NCBI RefSeq assembly: GCF_030445035.2
Contig: NC_080675.1
Coordinates: 68,464,544 to 68,528,543 of the forward strand
DNA: 64,000 nucleotides
Direction of reading: 5' to 3'
Source: Dasypus novemcinctus
Lineage: Eukaryota > Chordata > Mammalia > Cingulata > Dasypodidae
Shown here one piece after another: positions 25,396 to 38,491 of the stretch. The translations under genes were made by a program, and so were the position numbers. Position 1 is the first letter of the stretch. The number at the start of each line of letters is the position of its first letter. The notes under the pieces are model-generated. The model had not been told where the DNA came from, did no database searches, and saw only the letters and a program-made list of their open reading frames with translations.

Positions 25396-25830
25396 AGGGA
25401 AGCAGATTTGGCCCAATGGATAGGGCCTCTGCCTACCACATGGGAGGCCCGTGGTTCAAACCTCAGGCCTCCTTGACCCGTGTGGGGCTGGCCCATGCAC
25501 AGTGCTGATGCGCGCAAGGAGTGCCATGCCACGCAGGGGTGTCCCCCGCATAGGGGAACCCCCCACACGCAAGGAGTGCACCCCGTAAGGAGAGCTACCC
25601 AGCACAAAAGAAAGTGCAGCTTGCCCAGAAATGGCTCTGCACACACGGAGAGCCGACACAGCAAGATGACGCAACAAAAAGAAACAGTTTCCCGGTGCTG
25701 CTGATAAGATTAGAAGTCACAGAACACACAGCGAATGGACACAGAGGAGCAGATACCGGGGCGAGGGGGGTGTTTGGGGGGGGAAGGGAGAGAAATAAAT
25801 AAAAAATAAATCTTAAAAAAAAAAAAAAAA
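25396..25830 (+). mobile_element. DAS-type SINE
   Basis: Sense copy: head GGGAAGCAGATTTGGCCCAA, B box GGTTCAAACCTC, GC-rich body with CAAGGAGTGC units, end AAATAAATAAAAAATAAATC then about 17 As. TSDs ATAGAAAGGAAGGTA (25381-25395) and GAGAAATGAAGGTA (25831-25844). Confidence 0.93.
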
Positions 25831-25849
25831 GAGAAATGAAGGTATATCA

Positions 25850-25970
25850 GAGCTCAGAAGATATGGACTCCGGTCCTGGCTCCAACTGCAACTTTTTAGC
25901 TCAGGACAATTCTCTGAGTCGCTAAGCTTTCCTTCCCATGAGAAATAAGCATGGTCATAACTCCCTCCCG
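25850..25970 (+). mobile_element. MIR fragment
   Basis: Directly after the DAS-SINE: TGGACTCCGGTCCTGGCTCC, then AGCTCAGGACAATTCTCTGA. Resembles the MIR head and core; partial. Confidence 0.4.
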
Positions 25971-26364
25971 TCTACCTCTCTCCATTCCTCCCTGCCTTTG
26001 TCAGAGATCTATTGCTGCAAATGAGATAGTGCAAAATTATTTTCTCCTTTCCTATGGCTTTCTATACAGTGTTCAAGAGACAGAGCAAAGAAGACATTGT
26101 GACAAATAACCAATGTCTTCAGGGCTTGTTGAGAAGAAGTGAATTTGAATAAGGGGGTAAATGGCCACAGAGTAAAGAAACAAAGAAGAAGGCAAAGGCA
26201 AGATGAATGTGATCCTGCTGAAAAGTTCAATACTATGAGATTGAAAGTTGCTTTTTTCCCTCAGGCTTTATGAGCTATCACATCTTTCAGATATGAGGTA
26301 GTACTATTTGTGAAAGTCACTGTTTTCTTCAGTTATACCCTTAAGAGTACTAAAATTTTATTTT
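25971..26364. other. No gene recognised
   Basis: Spacer between two sense DAS-SINEs. A 73-codon antisense frame has no recognisable features. Confidence 0.5.
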
Positions 26365-26374
26365 TAAATTGATA

Positions 26375-26747
26375 CGGGAAACTGACTTTGGCCCAGTGGT
26401 TAGGGCGTCCGTCTACCACATGGGAGGTCCGTGGTTCAAGCCCCGGGCCTCCTTGACCCGTCTGGAGCTGGCCCATGCGCAGTGCTGATGCGTGCAAGGA
26501 GTGCCGTGCCACACAGGGGTGTCCCCCGCGTAGGGGAGCCCCACGCGCAAGGAGTGCGCCCCATAAGGAGAGCCGCCCAGCGCGAAGGAGGGAGCAGCCT
26601 GCCGAGGAATGACGCAGCCCACACTTCCCGTGCCGCTGACAACAGAAGCGGACAAAGAAACAAGACGCAGCAAATAGACACAGAGAACAGACAACCAGGG
26701 GAGGGGAGGGGAATTAAATAAATAAAAATAAATCTTTAAAAAAAAAA
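26375..26747 (+). mobile_element. DAS-type SINE, close to consensus
   Basis: Sense copy with head CGGGAAACTGACTTTGGCCC, B box GGTTCAAGCCCC, body with many intact CpGs and oligo(A) end. Perfect TSD TAAATTGATA at 26365-26374 and 26748-26757. The surviving CpGs suggest this is one of the younger SINEs in the window. Near 26630 it has a shorter body than the neighbouring copy at 25396. Confidence 0.93.
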
Positions 26748-26757
26748 TAAATTGATA

Positions 26758-28098
26758 GGAGGACTTCTTATGGAACAACCACAGAGTTACAAATGGGAAT
26801 CAATTCTATTACAATTTCATTGATTTGTGAACTGTGAGTGAACAGCTAGATAAGATGAGGAATAGAGAAGATAAATTGACAGTGCCCTTAAAGAATTGGT
26901 CATGAAAAATTGCTCTTCTTCTCTGACTGCAAAATCTTGCCATTTAAATTATTATAGCATAGATCATTATTGCCCTAATTAAGCATTTGCTTCTTCTGAG
27001 TCATTAACTAGGGGACAAGTTACATTTCAATAGGAGAAATATGATTATTTAAATAAAATGGGCAAATATCAAACCCTCACTCTGGTTTTTACAAAATATG
27101 TTGATTACACATCAAGTCTCATTCCAGAAGGAATACTCTTAGCTAATTTCTCAATCTCTTTGCATCTCTTAATGGGAGAACCAAAGTGTGCTGCTTGTGA
27201 ATGTACATGTATAACACTATCTTTAATCCTGGGAAATTGCGAGACTGGGTGACTCCAAATTGGGCTGACACTAATACCTTTTCATTTATCAAAGAACGGG
27301 ATAATTTAGTATATTTTACACTAAGTGCTTCTGTTTATCAGTGTCTAGTTGAGCATTAATATTAAGGGAAAGAGTTTTATATTAAAAAAGAGAGCCATGT
27401 CAAGGTTCATAGGCACTTAGATTCAGCTCTGCTCCTTGACACTTTAAATAATATCCAATTTTCTCCATGGCAGCATTCAAGTTGATTCCTCTTTTAAATT
27501 CTGTTATAATACTCTTATTTCATATTCCACAGAGAATTAAATAAGGATATTATAAGCCTCAGTGATTTACCAAAAGACAAGGTAAAGGGAGGGTGAGTGC
27601 AAGGAACAAAGGCTGGCTTGCAATGCAGTGATATCTGCATTGTGTGCTCAAAGCCTGAAGGGTGGAGACAGCAGCCAGCTGACACTTGGGCAGAACCGCT
27701 TTGCCCAGCATGCCAAGACAGAGATCAAAAGATGAATGAGGCTGTTCACATACATTTTGGATCATTCTGCTGGGGCATTAGCTTGACTCAATTTTTTGGT
27801 TTTCCTTGTCCATGATGTGTTACTAGAAAGTGTGCTTGAAAAAATGGAAATACATTTGATTTCTTGGATCAGTTGCTTTGGGAATGTTATATGTAGCTCA
27901 AAGGAATGCTTATTTTGTAAATAAGATCTAAACAGTGGTTATATCCTCAGTTTCCCTTCTATAAGAGAGGAGTTCATTTTGGATTCAAAGAGCACTCTTC
28001 CTATATGGGAACAGATGCATCTTATACAGAGTTCAACAATGGTTTAGCTATTCCTCATTCCCTCAAAGCTTGATCCTAATTTAGAAAAGACTTTAAAT
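26758..28098. other. 5' flank of the PGK1 retrocopy, no gene recognised
   Basis: AT-rich, apart from a more GC-balanced patch at 27590-27740. A TATAAGAGAGG string lies near 27961, about 150 bp before the retrocopy. It might serve as a weak TATA-like element, but that is speculation. No CpG cluster is present outside the retrocopy 5' UTR. Confidence 0.5.
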
Positions 28099-29898
<1,800 letters not shown>

Positions 29899-30420
29899 TA
29901 AAAACATGTTTAGCTCTAAGTTATTCCCAATAACCTTTTCAGAAAATATGGAAAAAATAGGTACTTCAATAATTCACTTTTAAAATAATACACATATATC
30001 ATTTACTTATGCAAATAAGAATATTTGACCATTCTATGTTTTATTCATTAACTATATTCTCTTATAAATGAAGACCCAAGGATCTAGGTTTTAGGAAGCT
30101 GATTTTTAAAATGTATTTTATAAAATGTGCACTGGCTATCTCTCTCTCATATTTGCCAAGGTCATTTTTCCTCTTCTCTTGATCCCAATTTTGTTTCATT
30201 GTATTAGCAGACTCAGAGAAGATAAGCATGTGTTTGTAATGACTTTCCTCATAGTTTCTTCATAAACAGGAGAACTGGGAACATTTAGCATGGAGAGGTG
30301 GGATAGCTTCCTTACTATCTACAAACATTGTGCACTCCCTATCATATGACAAACAGTGAGGCTTATTTTATATAACTCCAGAAACAAGGTAGAGGACCAC
30401 TGGGTAATATCTACAATGTT
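29899..30420. other. No gene recognised
   Basis: 3' flank of the PGK1 retrocopy, AT-rich. Confidence 0.55.
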
Positions 30421-30434
30421 TTGGGCAGCATATA

Positions 30435-30898
30435 TACATATATATATATTTAAGATTTCTTTCTTTCTCCCCCCTTTCCTTCCTCCTACCCTGCTGTTTT
30501 TTGCTGTCTGTGTTGTCTTCTCTTCTCATTTTCTCTCCTCTAGGATTCACTGGAATTCGATCCTGGAGACCTCTAATGGGGAGAGAGTTTCCCTGTCCAT
30601 TGCACCACCTCAGGTCCTGGTTTCTGCTGTGCTTCACCTTGACTCTCCCCTTCATCTCTCTTTTGATGCATCATCATCTTGCTGTGTGACTCATTTGCAT
30701 GTGGCACTGGCTTACAACACGGGCACTTGTGAGGGCACTGGCTTGGGCACTAGCTCACCATGCAGGCACTCACGTGGGCACTGGCTTGTCACCCAAGCAT
30801 GCTTTCTCTTCTTTTTCACCAGGAGGCCCCAGGAATCAACTCAGTTCCTCCCATATGGTAGGTGGGAGCTCTATCATTTGAGCCACATCTGCTTCCCT
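30435..30898 (-). mobile_element. Longer DAS-type SINE variant with internal short repeats
   Basis: Antisense. Inverted head GAGCCACATCTGCTTCCC at the right; CT-rich left part. The body contains degenerate repeats of GGGCACTGGCTTG type absent from the main DAS form. Perfect 14-bp TSD TTGGGCAGCATATA at 30421-30434 and 30899-30912. The 189-codon frame over it is a SINE artefact. Confidence 0.9.
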
Positions 30899-30912
30899 TG
30901 GGCAGCATATAC

Positions 30913-32624
30913 TGAGTCAATATAAGGGAGAAATATCTAAGAATTGCCAAAAAAGTGGAATGGATTGTCTTGGAAAATAAGAAATTTCCTAACACTAGAA
31001 GTGTTAATTAGAAGCTGATTAACCACTTGTTCAAATATGTAACATATAGAGAGTAGGACTAGAGGGCTTCCAAGATACTACTAGCTGAAGATTCCTGTCT
31101 TACATAATTCTGTACAGTGAGAACATCAGAAATGATAGGTGCATCATGGTGAAATTCTAAAATACCAAAAACAATGAGACTATTCTAAGAGAAAACAGTT
31201 TATCAAAAAAGGAATGGGAGTCAGAGTGTCACCAGACTGCTCATCAAGCACACTGGATGCTGGACAACAACAGAACAGTCTTGTATAATTCTGAGGGAAG
31301 ATGGTTTGAAGCTATCATATCAAACTATCAAGTGTGAGGCATTCTAGAGAGATTTCTAGATATATATGGTCTCATCAGGTTTACTGTCTATGCACCTTTT
31401 ATTAAAAATAAAAACTATGTGAAAATGAGTATTAGCTAAAGAAAAACAAAAAGCAAGAAAGAGAAGATTATGAGGTGTAAGAAACAATGCTCTTAATCCA
31501 GGTCAGTGGAAAGAAATCTTAGGGAGTCAATTGCCCAGTAGGCCTGAAAGCAGTTGTTCCTGACAGAAGCCAGAGGTTTGGAAGGCAGTTTATCTTCAAA
31601 AGGGAGATAGATATTCATTAAAAAGGGTATGGCTAAAGCCAAGTGGTAGTCAGTTGCTTCACTTGGAAGCAGTGCTTTTGGCTGCGCCCAAAGTCCATTG
31701 TCAGCTTCAGAGTCTAGTCTCTTGGTGATGTCCACCCCACCCCTCTTTCTAGCCCATTCCTATTTTTATGCATTTCTTGCTATTCTTCAACCTATGAAAT
31801 AAATGTTAAATGTAACTACTACCATTATGTTTCTTGTGTAGTATGCAGGCTTATTTTACTGTTGTGGAACAATTGTATTAATTTAAAGGAATTTATTCTT
31901 CCCTCAAGACATGAAAATATATACTTCTTTTTTGGGATTGTTCATCACAGAAAGCAAAATGTCTTTTTGGTAAACTGTTTTGGTTGTTAGGAGTAGTAAT
32001 GCCTGCATATCTCCTTTAAAATCACAAAGGTAACAGTCTTTTTCCATTACTATCATATTTCTTTCTGCTCAAATTCGTTTTGTGATTGCCCAATTAAATT
32101 TAGGAGATTTCTCATTAATGAGCATGACTAACCCAATCTGATGTGGCCCATAATATAAAATAAGATATAAAAAGCTCTTTTCAGATCGAGGAAAGCATTT
32201 CCACAAGTTCTGAAAACTCAAGAAAGTAAGTTTATGAGTCACAGGCCCAAATATGTTTTCCCAATATAAAGTACTTTTAGAAAGAGCAATTAAATTATAT
32301 TAAAATAAAATTTTCATGTGTGGGGTTAGACATTCATTCTCCTAGTCCAGAATTTGACTCATTCTAAATTCGATCCTTTCCTAAGCTTTTATTTGTGTTA
32401 CAGAAGAGATGAAGTGCTGGTTGTTTCAAAGGCTCCTAGTTTCAGTTGAGATTTTTCTCTTGGGTACACTAGGGAGAATTTCAGAGGGAAAAGAGATATA
32501 AATATTACTTTATTCGACCTTCTAATCATGAGAAATGACGAGAAAATTCTCATCAGGGAACTATTTTTACTTTATATTAACAAAGGGGAAGGGACTCTTT
32601 CAAAATTTAATTTGGTATTTGGTA
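30913..32624. other. No gene recognised
   Basis: The part at 31040-31480 has an A-rich sense character like an eroded LINE but I could not assign it. The 80-codon frame near 31493 has no known domain. Confidence 0.45.
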
Positions 32625-33010
32625 GGACTGTCCTTAAAAAAATTGTGACAGCTTCATTGAAGCAAAATTCACATACCATAAAATTTACTCCCTTTAAGTG
32701 TACAATTTAGTGATTTTTAGTAAAGTTAGAGTTATATAACCATCACCACAATCTAATTTTAGATAGTTTCTCTCACCCCAAAAAGAAACCTTGTGCCTAT
32801 TTGCAGTCACTCCTATTCCTCCTTTCTCCCCATCCCAAGCTTCAGACAACCACTAATCTGCTTTCTCCTTCTGTAGATTTGTTTGTTTCTGGGCATTTCA
32901 TATAAAAGGAATCATATAATAAATGGTCTTTTGAGTCTGGCTTCTTTTACTTAGCACAGTATTTTTGAGGTCCATCCATTTTGTAGAATGTATCAGTGCT
33001 TCATTTTTGT
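32625..33010 (-). mobile_element. L1 3' end, antisense
   Basis: AAAATTGTGACAGCTTCATT, CATACCATAAAATTTACTCC and GGCATTTCATATAAAAGGAA are antisense L1 3' UTR hallmarks also present at 17472. About 385 bp, strongly 5'-truncated. Confidence 0.8.
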
Positions 33011-34009
33011 TCTCAAAGCAGAAGAGGCAGCTGGACTGATTTTCCTTTTCATTTTTTATATGTATCAGAGTTCACACTAACTGAAAGAAGCAGTTGTGTA
33101 GATAATATAAACCCTTACCTGAAGCACCTTAGACACAAATTATCTGAATATTCAAAGCAAAGTTTCGGGTTTTGTTTTGCCTTTTACAGGTTATATTCTC
33201 ATTTCTCCACTTAATTTTCATGTGTGGACATAATAGGATTAATCTCTGAAGAGAGATTATAGTTACTTTGCAATTAAAAAAATTTGAGGCATTTTCCTGT
33301 CTCTTAGTTTGAGCATGTCTTATCAATTTTTTTACTCTCTTAGCTCTTGCCTTATAATGGAACTTTTCGTTTTTAAAATTTATTTTTTATTTACTTCTGA
33401 CTTGCTCATTATGTTACCAAGATGAAGAGCTGGGGTAGAGTAGAAAATGACACTGTGGAAAACTAGAGCAAAAATGAGAGCAGTGACTCTTCTCTGCTGT
33501 AGTCTTCCAGTTTCCTTTGAGTACTTCCTTAATATGTCCACATTGTTTTTAAGGGTGAAACTAAAATGGCTGAAATTTTAGAAAATGAGAAATGTTTTAA
33601 ACAGATGACTGGCCTCTGTGTTCTCTGGTGAAAAATATTTCTCTTTATTTAATTAGATGTTTGCACTTCAAAGTGCTCTAAGGTACTTCAAGCCTTGTGT
33701 TACCTGGTACTTATGTATAATCTATTTTTCTATTTGGTTAGGGCATTGATGTCTCTTGGTGATTATCTTTCCTCACTTCATGGTAAGTATTCATTAAAGG
33801 TACCAACTGATTCTCACATTAAGTTTTTTCTTCATCTATTCCTAAAATAACCATATTATTAATTTTTCCTATAATTGTTGAAAATACCATTTAGCATTTT
33901 CTACAAATGCTTTCTAACTTCTGTAGCTTTGGGCACCCTATGTTATAATTGTTGAAGCTATTATTCCTACAATAAGTAGAATGAGAAACCTATTACATTA
34001 AAAGCAAGT
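33011..34009. other. No gene recognised
   Basis: AT-rich sequence between an L1 3' end and a MIR. Confidence 0.5.
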
Positions 34010-34190
34010 TATTATATTGAAAGAATTTTGGACTTAGAGACCGTTTGAATGCCAATTACCTAACTTTCTACCTGAGTTACCATGGAAAATGTCTCTGAGT
34101 CTCAATTTCTTCATCTCTGAGATAGGATTAATGCTATTCCTCTCAGAATTAGTGAGAGGAATAACCAAAAAATGCATTGAAAGGTCAAAA
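34010..34190 (+). mobile_element. MIR SINE
   Basis: TTTGGACTTAGAGACCGTTT, GTCTCTGAGTCTCAATTTCT and TCATCTCTGAGATAGGATTA follow the MIR order. Confidence 0.6.
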
Positions 34191-35189
34191 TGTAGCTTTT
34201 GGATATAGTAAATGTATACTTGATTAATTTTGGATTGAATAAATTATTATTTTTCCTGAGGTATTTTTCTCTGATTTTATTCTTCTTGATGTCTTAATTA
34301 TTTTACATCTCTTTATGTTATACTCTGTAAACATGGAAACAATTTTATTTTATTTTATTTTTTTCTAGAAACATTTTAGTATTACTGTGTAATTATTGAG
34401 TAAAGCAGTGGTGATAATTAGGATCTACATCCATTATTAATCAAATAGATAGAATAGTTATTTTATTTCTAATTGATCTACACTTGAAAATGTCATTTAG
34501 AAGCCATGATCAATATGCACTTCTATAACTTGCATCACAGAACAAATATAGTGACTCTTTTGACGACTGAATTTGATTGCCAATTTTTCTGGATTCCAGA
34601 GGTTTTTGGTCTGCCTTACTTGTTCTTTAAAACTCTGTCTTCTCATTTGGATTCATTATATAAACCACTTGCCAAAATAAATTCCTCATTGCCTTTACAT
34701 ATTGATAGTGCTGTTTTCTGTCTTCACTAGTCTATTCAATGTGGGTGTATCACTGTGTTAAATGAATGGCTAACAGTTGCCTAGACTATGAAGGCTATTT
34801 TACAAAGGCAGTTTCTAACCTCTTCCATGTCATCAATTATTTTTCTATGAACTATTTCTCTCTGCATTCATTTTCTTCAGTTGGACCTTGGTGCTCAGAG
34901 TTCCTATGATTTAGTTACAGATGTGCTATAGAATGGGGAAAGAAAAAAAGGAATCCTTACAGTGGCAGCTCCTGAGAGATTGAGAAATCAGTAACAAGCA
35001 GTATCTTTCATTCCCATCCTTTTTTGTACCAAATCCAAAGGAAAGAATGAAAAAGAATAATAGCAGAAAAGACGCTATAGATTTATTCAAGGCAGTCTTT
35101 GGGCCATATAGACTCATCAGGGGCTCATGTTTTAAAATTGACAACCAAGCAGGAATTGGAAAAAATCTTCTTATTTGTTGTCAAGTCTA
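34191..35189. other. No gene recognised
   Basis: AT-rich sequence with only short frames. Confidence 0.5.
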
Positions 35190-35945
35190 AAAATAATCTG
35201 ATATATATAATATACTTTACCTTTGTATAATACTTAATAGTTGTATTAGTCAGCCAAAGGGGTGCTGATACAAAATATCAGAAAACTGTTGGCTTTTATA
35301 AAGCTTATTTATTTGGGGTAGAAGCTTGCAGTTCCCAGTCCATAAAGCATAAGTTACTTCCCTCACCAAAGTCTGTTGCCCCGTGTTGGAGCAAGATGGC
35401 TGCTGATGTCTGCCAGGGTTCAGGTTTCCTGGGTTCCTCTCTTCCTGGGGCTTATTTCTGTCTGGGCTCAGCTGCTCTGCTCTCTGCACAAGGCCCATTG
35501 TAGACTATCAGGAGAATGGCTTGTTTCTCTTCGCAGGGCTTCTGACGTGTCTAATGTAGCCTTCTTTCCTTCCTCATGTATCTACTTCTCTGTGCGCTTA
35601 CTTCCCAGGGTTCCAATATCAAAACTCCAGCCTCGCTTCTCTGAGGTGTGGTTTCTCATTGAGTCCCTGCTCCCCTATGGATGTGGCCCAATCAAAGCCT
35701 TAATCGTTATTTAATCAAGTAAAAAGTAAACGTGAAACTTCTGACAGACCAATTTACAAACATAATCAGTATTTCTTTTTGGAAATCATCAATAATATCA
35801 AACTGTGACAATAGTATTTAATATGCCATTTCTTATTTGATCTTCACTAGGATGCATGTGGGCTTACATATGGAATATACCCAACATTTTATACATAAGG
35901 AAATTGAGGCTCAGAGATATAATGTGACTTGCTCTACTTTCTATT
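35190..35945 (-). mobile_element. MIR SINE, antisense, split by a solo LTR
   Basis: Antisense MIR motifs lie on both sides of the LTR at 35242-35810: TTTGTATAATACTTAATAG before, and TATTTGATCTTCACTAGGAT plus AAATTGAGGCTCAGAGATAT after. The MIR therefore predates the LTR. Confidence 0.55.
35242..35810 (+). mobile_element. Solo LTR (class III/ERVL-like by duplication length)
   Basis: 569 bp beginning TGTATTAGTCAGCC and ending AACTGTGACA (TG...CA), flanked by the 5-bp duplication ATAGT at 35237-35241 and 35811-35815. No internal retroviral sequence lies beside it, so the two LTRs of the parent have recombined to one. The 5-bp duplication fits class III elements. The sequence type is one I associate with xenarthran genomes. 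The 112- and 82-codon frames are incidental. Confidence 0.8.
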
Positions 35946-37904
35946 CTCTGTCTTCCCATAGTGGAAACATTTTGTGTAATAGTATGTGTTATGGCCAGAT
36001 TTTCCCTTGGTTCTATCTTATCATCTGTGCTATTTCCCTTTTTCTCCTGCCATTGTGATCAAAGAAGCATATTGATCTGTCAGGTTATCCTTGTGTGATT
36101 GGCAACTGACCACTCTGAGAAGTAGGTAAGTTCCTTCAGTGCTTTAGTTGTTATTTCTTTGCTCATTCCCTCTTTTAAAATTATCTCTCCTCTTTCAGGC
36201 CATGCTGCCTCAAATCCCAACTGGAGAATTCAGTTCTGATAAATTATTATCTTTTCATTGCAGAATAATAAAATGTATAAACTTCTGAGAAACATTTTCC
36301 ATTAAAAAATGTACTACAGGTTGAATCCTCAGATGTGGAATTTCAGAGATTGAGGATTTTAGGTCGGGGAGACAGTTTTGGTACCAAGGATTTCCTGAGC
36401 ACCTCAAATCTCACAACTGAGGTTGAGTATCTATTCTTTTAGGGTGAAACACTGGGTCAGCAATTATGAGCTGGAATAGTGTATGTTTATAAGGATGTGA
36501 ATGATTCAGCTCATTGTTTGAGGACACTAGTCTTACACTGGGGTACAACTCTGTTTTGGAAAGTACTGGGACTGCAGGCAAACAGTGGGACTATGGCAGA
36601 GACTCCCCTCCTCCGCAGACATAGTTCTTAGGCAAGGTACTTGGTGTGTGCCCCCATGTAATTTAATGTAGTCATTATGTTACAGTGAATCATTGATAAA
36701 TACTGAAAAGGGTGATGACTTGAGTCTGGGTTTCACATTCTTTATCTGTGTAGAACTGTATTTTTATGCCACCAGTTCTATGTGGCAGTATTAGATTACA
36801 GTTAAATCATATTAGAAGTTTCTGCAGAACTCTCAAAACGTTGATGATGAATTGGTAATTCAAATACTGTAGATAAAGCTGTCATTTTGTTTTGAAAGTT
36901 TGGGTGCTTATCTTTTATTTTTTCCTACTTTGGGCTTTTCTACTTTACCATAAGCATGGGTCATAGGAACCATAAGGATGGGTTACATAGGGACACATAA
37001 AAGAAGTCTGGTTGCATTTCCCATAAGCTTCCAATAAACTTTCTTTCCAGAACAAATGTGCAGAAGAATTTTTATAGCAGCAGAGAAGTGCCCTGGTACA
37101 ATGATACAGCAATTTGTGGCTGGCAGGCTTTCCCACATGGTACCAAATGGCAGCCGACTATAATAGACAGGGGAGGAGAGCTAACAACAGCAGGCCCACA
37201 GGCCCGTCAGAACCCACTTCAAGCAGCCTGCTGTCACCAGGGTCTGTTAGCCAAATACATCTCCGTGGGACTCGGGGGACTCTGAGGAGTTAGTGCAGAT
37301 GTTACATATGGTCATTAACTGTCTAGATGAACTCAACTAAATATTTGTTTCTCTGTATTATTTTTGGTGGCATCTGATTCCTAATCCTTATAATGTCAGC
37401 TCTAGGGCACTAGTGGGGAGAACCACATTTTTCTATAAAAAAGGAGTTTTACATCTTCAAAAACAGACAAATTTTTGGTGTGAGCTAAGAACTTTTACAC
37501 CATAAGCCTTCAAATATACTATTTTGGCTTGAAAATATTCAAGGCTATGTAGTACCTTGCCATAATAGGAATTCAGTATGATTTCTGTAGAAGACTGAAT
37601 TTTTATAAAATGATTATTGGGACTAGAAGAAAGAGCTGAAAAATGTGCTCTTTTGAGTGAGCTTATTTGATCATATTATTTTGGTGTTGTTTATTTAGAG
37701 GATAATATCTGACAAATATGTTAGATTTAGGTTTAATATTGACTATTCTTTATGACAATAATTTTCCAAGATATTACCTCTTTTCTAACTAATGACTTTT
37801 ATGGGAGCATCTAGTTTGTGATAATAAGAGCTTATCAGGACTGAGGAGAAGGTGTGTTGTTATATTTCCAAGAGATGTGATGCCTGGACAGCAGGGAGGT
37901 AAGG
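35946..37904. other. No gene recognised
   Basis: A GC-balanced patch at 37060-37290 holds a 75-codon frame without recognisable family. The rest is AT-rich. Confidence 0.45.
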
Positions 37905-37990
37905 AAGTGAAGCATCTTGAGGCTGGAACCTATTCATTTCTATCACTAGTGCCTACAACCTAGTAGTTGCTCCGTAATTACTTTACTGAC
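37905..37990 (+). mobile_element. L2 3'-tail scrap
   Basis: CTATCACTAGTGCCTACAAC followed by TAGTTGCTCCGTAATTAC resembles the last 80 bp of L2. Short, so tentative. Confidence 0.35.
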
Positions 37991-38089
37991 TCTTGCTTCC
38001 TTCTGCTATTTGAGTACCTTATTCCCTCAGTTAATTATGGAAATCTTCAAGAAATATTTTTTGTGTGTTCCTGAGTCAGTCCTTCTAAT

Positions 38090-38491
38090 TACTGTATATG
38101 TCCCTCACAAAGACATGTTCAAATCCTAACTCCTGGTCCTGTGGATATGAATCCATTTGTAAATAGGATTTTGTAAAGGTTATGAGCTAATGTGAGTTCC
38201 GACTGAATCAGGTGGGCCATAATCCAATATGATTGGAGTCCATATAAGCAGAGAAAAGGAGGAGGCAGTAGGAGACAGATGGAGAGAGAGATGGCCATGT
38301 GATGGATGTGGATTGAGTTATAGATTGCCAGGAAGCCACCACCACAACACTATAGAATTCAGAGAAAACATAGCTCTACTGACACCTTGATTTTGGACTT
38401 TCAGTCTCCAAACCTAAGAGATAAATTCCAACTGTTTAAGCCAACCAGTCTGTGGTACTTTGTTACTGTACCTCTGGCCAACTAAGATACT
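38090..38491 (+). mobile_element. MLT1-type (ERVL-MaLR) LTR fossil
   Basis: TTCAAATCCTAACTCCTGGT, CATAATCCAATATGATTGGA, CTGACACCTTGATTTTGGAC and TGTTTAAGCCAACCAGTCTG follow the MLT1 LTR in order. The end TGGCCAACTAAGATAC is the typical terminus. Ancient, non-coding. Confidence 0.72.

Noticed and set aside
30896-30915. GGGCAGCATATACT resembling the start of U6 snRNA
   Set aside because: It is the right TSD of the DAS-SINE; no further U6 similarity follows.
30356-30925. 189-codon frame
   Set aside because: Covers the antisense DAS variant from TSD to TSD; no homolog recognised.
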